NCBI GenBank assembly: GCA_029256565.1
Contig: JAQSXQ010000100.1
Coordinates: 1-6,772, forward strand
Source: Mycobacterium sp.
Lineage (GTDB): Bacteria; Actinomycetota; Actinomycetes; Mycobacteriales; Mycobacteriaceae
DNA length: 6,772 bases
Reading direction: 5' to 3'
The notes beneath the pieces are model-generated. The model had not been told where the DNA came from. It ran no database searches and saw only the letters and a list, made by a program, of their open reading frames with translations. Below, piece by piece: positions 1 through 4,311 of this stretch; position 1 is the first letter of the stretch, and each line of letters begins with the position of its first letter. Made by a program: the position numbers and the translations under genes.

Positions 1-73
1 ATGCCGCTGAAGATCATGGCGCTCGCTTCCTCGCGCGGGCCAGACCGCCGCGCGCAATTACATGCAGTAAACG

Positions 74-93
74 GAGCGATCGCTCAGATATCT
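74..93. promoter_or_regulatory. Adjacent perfect palindromes, possible operator
   Basis: GAGCGATCGCTC (74-85) is a perfect 12-bp palindrome. It is followed directly by the perfect 8-bp palindrome AGATATCT (86-93). They lie in the A/T-richer, apparently non-coding stretch upstream of the gene starting at 370. Two abutting dyads suit a repressor-type binding site, but the distance of nearly 300 nt to the next start and chance occurrence both weaken the case. Confidence 0.2.
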
Positions 94-355
94 CACATGC
101 CAGCCGAAACATAGCAGCGTTTCGGTGGCAGCAAATCGCCTAGCGACCTGGCGAAGCGTTGTGGTTGCGTTCGCAAGGGGCTTCTCCTGTTCCGATGCGG
201 CGCGCCCGTAGAAAGCGCTGGTCAACCAACCGGTCCGGCGGCGAGCAGCATGCATCGAGTCGCGAAAATTACCCACACCGTCAATGCGCCAAGCAGTCCC
301 CTCCGAGCGCTCGCTCTGGCCTTGCGAATATCGCAGGCGGCGCTCGGCACCCGAC

Positions 356-361
356 TAGCAT
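356..361 (+). promoter_or_regulatory. Possible -10 element of a leaderless promoter for the Thr-rich gene
   Basis: TAGCAT matches the TAnnnT core of an actinobacterial -10 box and ends 8 nt before the ATG at 370, so transcription would start at about 368, essentially at the start codon. No Shine-Dalgarno sequence precedes that ATG, which fits a leaderless transcript, a common type in actinobacteria. No convincing -35 box is seen at the usual spacing, so this is tentative. Confidence 0.3.
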
Positions 362-369
362 CAGCAAAC

Positions 370-864
370 ATGTCGAACTACGGCCCACCTGGCTCGAACT
401 ACGGTCCACCGGGGGATGGCGGGTACTACGACGACCGGACCGGCGGTTACGGCGGCCAGCGGCCACCTCACGAGCCGCCACCCGAGGAACCCATGCCGTG
501 GTACCGGACGCCGGCCACGATGTTCGCCGCAGGCGCGCTGACCATGCTGTTGCTGGCGCTGATCGTGTGGTCCGTCTTCGGCAGCGACGCCGACGACGCG
601 GACACCACGTCGAACACCCCACTGACACCGATCACTCAGTCGGCGACCACGGCCCCGCGCAGCGCAGCGCCGACCACCGAGACGACGACGGTCACCGAGA
701 CCAGCACCGTGTCGGCAACGCCGACGACCACCGTCGAGACGACCACGTCGCAAGAACCGTCGACCACCACGAGCACCGTCACCAGCACGGTGACCAGCAC
801 GTCCGTCAGCACGACTGTCAGCACGACGACCGTGACGGCGCCCCCGCCCCCGCCAGGCGGATGA
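370..864 (+). CDS. Single-pass membrane protein with Thr/Ser-rich extracellular tail
   Basis: This 164-residue protein is of unknown function. It has three parts: a Gly/Pro/Tyr-rich N-terminus (residues 1-45) opening with a perfect tandem heptapeptide, SNYGPPG twice at residues 2-15; one hydrophobic membrane segment at about 49-70; and an outer tail (79-157) made almost wholly of Thr, Ser and Val, ending in PPPPPGG. The lack of charge after the membrane segment except for a short Asp cluster (73-77) suggests the tail faces outward. Actinobacterial Thr/Pro-rich tails of this kind are known targets of O-mannosylation, so that is plausible here but not shown. I chose ATG 370 over the in-frame ATG at 250 because the extra 40 residues have no structure and a -10-like box precedes 370. 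The stop overlaps the start of the GH26 gene by 4 nt (ATGA), so the two are probably co-translated. Confidence 0.7.
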   Translation: MSNYGPPGSNYGPPGDGGYYDDRTGGYGGQRPPHEPPPEEPMPWYRTPATMFAAGALTMLLLALIVWSVFGSDADDADTTSNTPLTPITQSATTAPRSAAPTTETTTVTETSTVSATPTTTVETTTSQEPSTTTSTVTSTVTSTSVSTTVSTTTVTAPPPPPGG

Positions 865-1844
865 CGCCGACGCGGCGCAGCCTCAACCGGCTGGTCATCC
901 GGCTGACGTCCGCGGCGCTGCTGCTGAGCGTGGGCTGCGGATCGCAGCCCACGGCGCAGCCCAGTGGACTGGTCCCCGCACACCCCGTCGAGTGGGGCGT
1001 CTTCCTGCCCGACGACTCGTCGGAGTCCAGTGCGCTGCCCGTCGTCACCGAGATGGCGGGGGCTTCGCCGCGCTACATCGTGCGCTTTCACGCGATCGAC
1101 GATCCGGTTCCCGTGGCGGCACTGACGTCGATCCGCGCGGCTGGGGCGACGCCCATCCTCACCCTCGAGGTGTGGCAGCCGGGCGCGGGCACCGAGCAAC
1201 CGGCCTACGCGCCGCGCCGGATAGCGGCGGGCGACTTCGACGGCCAGCTGGATCGATGGGCACGCGAGCTGGCCGGGTGGGGCGATTCGGTGATTTTGCG
1301 GGTCGGCCACGAGATGAACGCGCCGAACTACCCATGGTCGGTGGGGGTCAACGGCAACACCGCCGCCGACTCGGTCGCGGCGTGGAAGCACGTCCGGGAA
1401 CGCTTCGCGCAGGCCGGCGCCGATCGAGTCGAGTTCATGTGGTGCCCGGATGCGACGTCCGAGGGCGCCGACGACATGGTGGCCGCCTTCCCGGGCGTCG
1501 ACAGTGTCGACGTCCTCGGGTTGGACGGCTACAACTGGGGCGAGGGCGACGGCCAGACCTGGCGGGCGCCCGACGAGGTCTTCGGTCAGGCACTCGAGCG
1601 GCTGCGCGAGTTGGACGGCGAACACGACATCCTCATCGGCGAGACCGCGAGTGCAGAGGGACCACGCTCGGGAACCGACAAGGCGGACTGGATCTACGGA
1701 TTGTTCGACTTCCTGTCCACCCAGGAGCGGGTGCGCGGTCTGGTGTGGTTCCAGGCCGACAAGGAGCGGGACTGGCGGTTCAACTCGTCGGCCGAGGCGC
1801 AGGAAGCCTTCAAGCAGTCGGTCGCCAAGCAGTCGCGCGGCTGA
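861..1844 (+). CDS. GH26-type (beta-mannanase-like) glycoside hydrolase lipoprotein
   Basis: This 327-residue exported enzyme probably cleaves a beta-linked polysaccharide at the cell surface. The N-terminus has a basic region, a hydrophobic stretch and a lipobox (LLSVGC, Cys26), so it should be a lipoprotein on the outer face of the membrane. TRRSLNR at residues 4-10 resembles a twin-arginine motif. The rest is one GH26-like (beta/alpha)8 domain. VGHEMN (149-153) carries the expected acid/base Glu151, IGETAS (259-264) the expected nucleophile Glu261, and VDVLGLDGYNW (216-226) and the late Trp297 fit the family. GH26 members act on beta-mannan, mixed-linkage glucan or beta-1,3-xylan; the substrate here cannot be read from sequence. 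ATG 861 gives a proper signal peptide and overlaps the upstream stop by 4 nt. A long upstream extension of the same frame is only a shadow of the Thr-rich gene. The context with a polysaccharide synthase suggests trimming or release of its product (inference). Confidence 0.78.
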   Translation: MTPTRRSLNRLVIRLTSAALLLSVGCGSQPTAQPSGLVPAHPVEWGVFLPDDSSESSALPVVTEMAGASPRYIVRFHAIDDPVPVAALTSIRAAGATPILTLEVWQPGAGTEQPAYAPRRIAAGDFDGQLDRWARELAGWGDSVILRVGHEMNAPNYPWSVGVNGNTAADSVAAWKHVRERFAQAGADRVEFMWCPDATSEGADDMVAAFPGVDSVDVLGLDGYNWGEGDGQTWRAPDEVFGQALERLRELDGEHDILIGETASAEGPRSGTDKADWIYGLFDFLSTQERVRGLVWFQADKERDWRFNSSAEAQEAFKQSVAKQSRG

Positions 1845-1850
1845 CGGAGA

Positions 1851-2183
1851 CTAATGAGGTGCGTGATCGGAACCGGCAGGACGGCACAGTATTTCAGCGT
1901 GCCGTCCGTTTATCTCATCGGGCGTAAGCACGGCGTTGCGTCCGAGGACGTCCTCGAACGCCGCCGTCCAGCTCAGCCAGTACGGTCGCAGCTCGTCCTC
2001 GGCGATGCGAAGAATCAATCGCTCTCGGAAGCCATCCCAATCGCAGGTACCCGATCGGCATGCCGCCACGGTCACACCGAATACCCGGCGTTGCCATGGT
2101 GTCTCGAAGACGATCTCCCCGTTGTCGCGGGGCGGCGATACCACTCCGTTGAGGTCGGCGTCGACGCTCGTTGCGTCAGCCAT
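1851..2183 (-). CDS. Nitrile hydratase activator / accessory protein (P14K-like)
   Basis: This 110-residue protein resembles the small activators of cobalt-type nitrile hydratases, which are related to the N-terminal half of the beta subunit. In known systems they help load cobalt and the modified cysteines into the alpha subunit, by subunit exchange. The family core is seen in EIVFETPWQRRVFGV (about residues 23-37) and the following DWDGFRERLI segment, then a W-rich helix (YWLSW) and LTPDEINGR near the C-terminus. ATG 2183 is preferred: GAGGG lies 8 nt upstream, and it overlaps the alpha stop by 8 nt. A GTG at 2198 lacks a ribosome binding site. The gene is third in the beta-alpha-activator order typical of Co-type operons. 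Its last residues overlap a terminator-like hairpin that serves the opposite strand, and its stop is 6 nt from the convergent GH26 stop. Confidence 0.85.
   Translation of the reverse strand: MADATSVDADLNGVVSPPRDNGEIVFETPWQRRVFGVTVAACRSGTCDWDGFRERLILRIAEDELRPYWLSWTAAFEDVLGRNAVLTPDEINGRHAEILCRPAGSDHAPH
1879..1913 (+). terminator. Hairpin terminator candidate after the GH26 gene
   Basis: A perfect 9-bp stem, GGACGGCAC (1879-1887) with GTGCCGTCC (1899-1907), encloses an 11-nt loop and is followed by GTTTATC on the + strand. It starts 35 nt after the GH26 stop. The position and the short U-containing tail fit a factor-independent terminator for the + strand genes. It lies within the 3' coding end of the convergent activator gene, and no U tract follows it in the - direction, so it would mainly act on + transcripts. 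Confidence 0.45.
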
Positions 2184-2769
2184 CGCCTGCACCCTCACGA
2201 GACAACGGCTGCCCCACCCCGATCATCGAGTCGCGAGTGACCAGTCGCGCGAGTTCCGCCATGTCGAGGTCATCGGTTCCGGGCGGCCGTTGAGGTACGA
2301 CGAGGTAGCGCGCCTCCGCCGAACTGTCCCAGACTCTGATCCTGACGTCGGACGGCAGATCCAGTCCCATCTCCGCCAGGAGTGCTCGCGGCTGCGCCAC
2401 CATCCGTGAGCGGTACTGCGGCGACTTGTACCAGGACGGTGGAAGACCGAGTACCGGCCATGGATAGCAGGAGCAGAGCGTGCACACCACCACGTTGTGT
2501 ACCTCGGGCGTATTCGGCACCGCGACGATCATGTGGCCCTCGGGTCCACCGAATCCGAGTTCGGCCACCGCACGCGTTCCATCGGCAAGCAGCCGCTCCC
2601 GGTACTCCGGATCGGTCCAGGCGCGCGCGATCACCTTCGCTCCGTTGAGCGGCCCGACATTGTGCTCGTAGTGGTCGATCACCTCGTCGACCACAGCTGG
2701 ATCGACGAGATGCTTCTCCACGAGCAGGGACTCCAAGGCTTCAACCCGGGCTGCCGTCGCGTCGTTCAC
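2176..2769 (-). CDS. nthA: Nitrile hydratase alpha subunit, cobalt type
   Basis: This is the metal-binding subunit (197 residues) of nitrile hydratase (EC 4.2.1.84), which hydrates nitriles to amides in the cytoplasm. The metal claw VCTLCSCY is at residues 95-102: Cys96, Cys99, Ser100 and Cys101 supply the ligands, and in the family two of these cysteines are oxidised to sulfinic and sulfenic acid. Thr97 and Tyr102 mark the cobalt form; iron enzymes have Ser and Thr there. The following PWPVLGLPPSWYK, and RVWDSSAEARYLVVPQRP at about 145-162, are strongly conserved family segments. Length is close to the usual 200-210. GTG 2769 was chosen because GGAGG lies 4 nt upstream and it overlaps the beta stop by 4 nt (GTGA), implying coupling; the longer in-frame start at 2838 would lie deep inside beta. 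Thiocyanate hydrolase gamma is the main alternative, but the two-subunit-plus-activator layout favours nitrile hydratase. Confidence 0.93.
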   Translation of the reverse strand: MNDATAARVEALESLLVEKHLVDPAVVDEVIDHYEHNVGPLNGAKVIARAWTDPEYRERLLADGTRAVAELGFGGPEGHMIVAVPNTPEVHNVVVCTLCSCYPWPVLGLPPSWYKSPQYRSRMVAQPRALLAEMGLDLPSDVRIRVWDSSAEARYLVVPQRPPGTDDLDMAELARLVTRDSMIGVGQPLSREGAGDG

Positions 2770-3485
2770 ATCGCCTCCAGATACGACTCGAAGAGGTCCA
2801 CCCGCACCTCGGTGCCGGGCTCGGCGGCCGCACCCCACAACTCGTTGCCTTCGAAGGCGACCGTGTACAGGTGCTGCGGCAACGCGCGCCTACCCACGGT
2901 GACGGCATCGGGTAGGAGCGTCGAGCCGAGGTGGGCGGCAATCACGCCCGACTTCCCGGTGACGTAGCCCGGCTGCCGGGTGTACGGCGTCGCGCGGACG
3001 TCGCGCACCCGCACCGGATCGCCCACCGCGTATCGCTTGCGGCGCAACGCGGGCCGCGACGTTCCCAGCAGCCGTGGCAGAACGCGTCCGGCATACCACT
3101 GGCGAAGCGTCGGGCGCAGCAACGAACGCACCGCACCAGCCGTCCCGGCAAGTCTCGCCCGCGACACGCGGCGCGGCCCGGCGTTCGCGGAGCGGCCCTC
3201 GACACGAGCGTCGACCTCACCGGGCGCGAGGTACCCCGCCTGTTCGAGCAAACCCTCGAAGGCTCCGAGCCATCGTTCGTAATAGCTGGCCAGGTAGACC
3301 TCGCGTGGCAGCCGCTCCATGGCGAAGCGGAAGACGTCGGTGTTTCGACCCAGCAGGGGCTGCAGGAAGAGGGAGAACCCGAAGACTCGACCCTCCCAGG
3401 GCTCGTGGAACACCGGCTCGTTCGACTCCGGAACGACTGCACCGAAGAATTCGGCGTCGCCCCCCATGTCGGTCGGTGCCGTCAT
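2766..3485 (-). CDS. nthB: Nitrile hydratase beta subunit
   Basis: This is the beta subunit (239 residues), which pairs with alpha to close the active site. The N-terminus aligns with the family opening (MNGIHDxGG), and NEPVFHEPWEGRVFG (22-36) and YYERWLGAFEGLL (68-80) follow. The C-terminal SH3-like barrel contains YAVGDPVRVRD, YTRQPGY, PQHLYTV and DLFESYLE. Arg53 and Arg170 line up with the two beta arginines (Arg56 and Arg141 in the Rhodococcus N-771 iron enzyme) that hold the oxidised cysteines. The usual PRYVRG is PGYVTG here. The linker at about 95-151 is longer than usual and Arg-rich. The protein is slightly larger than most family members (about 210-235). ATG 3485 has no Shine-Dalgarno site but lies 6 nt from a good -10 box, so the mRNA is probably leaderless. 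No amidase, which often neighbours this enzyme, is in the window. Confidence 0.9.
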   Translation of the reverse strand: MTAPTDMGGDAEFFGAVVPESNEPVFHEPWEGRVFGFSLFLQPLLGRNTDVFRFAMERLPREVYLASYYERWLGAFEGLLEQAGYLAPGEVDARVEGRSANAGPRRVSRARLAGTAGAVRSLLRPTLRQWYAGRVLPRLLGTSRPALRRKRYAVGDPVRVRDVRATPYTRQPGYVTGKSGVIAAHLGSTLLPDAVTVGRRALPQHLYTVAFEGNELWGAAAEPGTEVRVDLFESYLEAM

Positions 3486-3491
3486 GGCGCG

Positions 3492-3497
3492 ATAGTA
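3492..3497 (-). promoter_or_regulatory. Likely -10 box of the nitrile hydratase operon, leaderless start
   Basis: On the - strand TACTAT fits the TAnnnT -10 consensus and lies exactly 6 nt before the ATG of the beta subunit at 3485, which puts the predicted transcription start on the A of the start codon. The absence of a ribosome binding site agrees with this. A clear -35 hexamer is not seen. Two direct copies of AAGCGC, separated by CC, lie farther upstream and might bind a regulator. The nitrile hydratase genes thus probably have their own promoter, separate from the upstream operon. Confidence 0.45.
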
Positions 3498-3540
3498 GTA
3501 CTCGAACGCTGCGCTTGGGCGCTTCTAGCGAAGTCATGGC

Positions 3541-3570
3541 AAAGGGATGGCCGAGCCGGTCACTCGATCC
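3541..3570 (-). terminator. Weak hairpin terminator candidate after the HATPase gene
   Basis: Just after the kinase stop (3578-3576), the - strand can fold GGATCGAG with CTCG and ATCC, with a 3-nt bulge and a 7-nt loop (3570-3545), followed by CTTT. The stem is imperfect and the T run short, so termination is probably partial at best. It lies between the partner-switch operon and the promoter of the nitrile hydratase operon. Confidence 0.25.
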
Positions 3571-3575
3571 ACGCG

Positions 3576-3983
3576 CTAGGGATCGGTGCTCCGCACCAGG
3601 GTCCAGTGATTGCCCTCGCGGTCACGGCGGTAGGACAGCTCGTCGAGCACCCGGTGGGCGATGGCGAGACCGCGGCCGCGCTCGGAGAACTCTCCGGGCA
3701 TGCTGACCCCGGTGAGGTCGACGGGCGACGGATGCCCGTCGTCGAGAAACGTTGCGCGCACCGCATCTCCGAGGAGTTCGACCTCCAGACGCAGGTGCAC
3801 CGGATGCCCTTCGCTGGAGTGCTCGACGATGTTGGCGCCGATCTCGCCCGCCGCGAGGTCCATGTGCATCCGCACCACGTCGTCGACGTCGTGCGCCTCC
3901 CACAGCCGGTCGAGCGTGGCCTGGATCTCGTCGAGCGTCTCCGGCCCGGTAGTGGTGTCCAGGACCACGTGCGACTCAGTCAT
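3576..3983 (-). CDS. RsbW/SpoIIAB-like anti-sigma factor serine kinase
   Basis: This 135-residue single-domain HATPase_c protein belongs to the GHKL family. In partner-switching systems such kinases bind a sigma factor or another target and phosphorylate the STAS antagonist on serine. The N box is at 47-51 (EIGAN), the G1 box at 81-86 (DDGHPS) and the G2 loop at 102-110 (RGRGLAIAH); the C-terminal strand (NHWTLVRS) is typical. It has no membrane segment. I chose ATG 3983, which overlaps the stop of the STAS gene by 8 nt and removes a 13-residue upstream extension lacking family similarity. The pairing with a STAS gene directly upstream and a PP2C phosphatase farther upstream completes a kinase-antagonist-phosphatase set. 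No sigma factor gene is in the window, so the protein's target is unknown; it could be distant or could be a non-sigma protein. Confidence 0.87.
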   Translation of the reverse strand: MTESHVVLDTTTGPETLDEIQATLDRLWEAHDVDDVVRMHMDLAAGEIGANIVEHSSEGHPVHLRLEVELLGDAVRATFLDDGHPSPVDLTGVSMPGEFSERGRGLAIAHRVLDELSYRRDREGNHWTLVRSTDP

Positions 3984-4311
3984 CGAAGGCGCCGTCAGCC
4001 GAATCATGAGCGCGCAGAACACGATTGAGGTTCGTCAGCTCCAGCACCGTGACCACCTGCCGGGTCGGGGCGGCGATGCGCAGGTCACCGCCGGCCTGAC
4101 GCGCGACCTTGAGCCCCGAGATCAGCGCACCGAGTCCCGACGAGTCGATGAAGTCGGTGGCGCTCAGGTCGACGACGACGCGCGCATTCCCGCCGGCGAC
4201 CAGATCGTGTAGCTGCTTGCGCAGCGCCGGCGCCGCGACCATGTTGAGTCGCCCGTCCGGACGCACCACGGTCACCCCGGAATCAGTCGTCCGCGTTGGG
4301 TAATGGCTCAT
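3976..4311 (-). CDS. STAS-domain anti-sigma factor antagonist (RsbV/SpoIIAA-like)
   Basis: This 111-residue single STAS domain matches the usual length of stand-alone antagonists. The phosphorylation loop FIDSSGLGAL is at residues 54-63; Ser57 corresponds to the phosphorylated Ser58 of Bacillus SpoIIAA. The strands before it (VTVVRPDGRLN and ARVVVDLS) and the helix after it are canonical. In the family, the unphosphorylated protein binds the RsbW-like kinase and frees that kinase's target, and a PP2C phosphatase reactivates it. Here the kinase gene overlaps the 3' end by 8 nt and a PP2C gene lies two genes upstream, so both partners are present. ATG 4311 overlaps the stop of the glycosyltransferase by one nucleotide (TGATG) and is preceded by AGGAG 4 nt upstream. 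The long open frame upstream is a shadow of the glycosyltransferase. Confidence 0.9.
   Translation of the reverse strand: MSHYPTRTTDSGVTVVRPDGRLNMVAAPALRKQLHDLVAGGNARVVVDLSATDFIDSSGLGALISGLKVARQAGGDLRIAAPTRQVVTVLELTNLNRVLRAHDSADGAFDD

Larger units (their letters stand above)
1..369. other. Left-edge region with no supported gene
   Basis: I see no gene I can support here. A short + frame runs from the edge to a TAG at 112-114 (37 codons) and could be the tail of a gene to the left, but its second half loses the G/C third-position bias of the real genes. On the - strand an ATG at 17-15, with a GAGGA at 32-28 about 10 nt upstream, could start a gene leaving the window, but only 17 nt are visible. 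A GC-rich hairpin (CGCGCGG 32-38, CCGCGCG 48-54) has no T tract. Positions 55-130 are clearly more A/T-rich than the rest, as expected of intergenic DNA. No tRNA-like pattern was found. Confidence 0.5.

Noticed and set aside
32..54. GC-rich hairpin near the left edge considered as a terminator
   Set aside because: The 7-bp stem of CG repeats is easily formed by chance at this base composition and no T tract follows on either strand.
58..276. A 72-codon - strand open frame in the left region
   Set aside because: No motif, no ribosome binding site evident and no recognisable similarity; it spans the palindromes and the A/T-richer stretch.
780..840. Repetitive ACCAGCAC-like DNA that could be taken for a repeat array
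   Set aside because: The repeats are short, irregular and in frame, and are explained by the Thr/Ser/Val-rich coding sequence; there are no spacers, so it is not a CRISPR array.
159..860. Upstream extension of the GH26 frame to an ATG at 159
   Set aside because: The extension overlaps the Thr-rich gene out of frame and gives Arg/His-rich nonsense; the signal peptide starts at ATG 861, which fits the 4-nt overlap.
636..1625. A 329-codon - strand open frame opposite the Thr-rich and GH26 genes
   Set aside because: Composition is Val/Arg-rich low complexity caused by the antisense of Thr/Ser codons; no domain is seen, and the + strand has convincing signal peptide and catalytic motifs.
1851..2183. 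Activator gene considered as a truncated beta subunit (pseudogene)
   Set aside because: Length, position after alpha and independent start with a ribosome binding site match the genuine activator family, which naturally resembles the N-terminal half of beta.
2931..4028. A 365-codon + strand open frame across the nitrile hydratase beta and kinase genes
   Set aside because: It is a shadow frame in G/C-rich DNA. The - strand carries clearly recognised proteins over the same span, and the frame crosses the intergenic promoter region.
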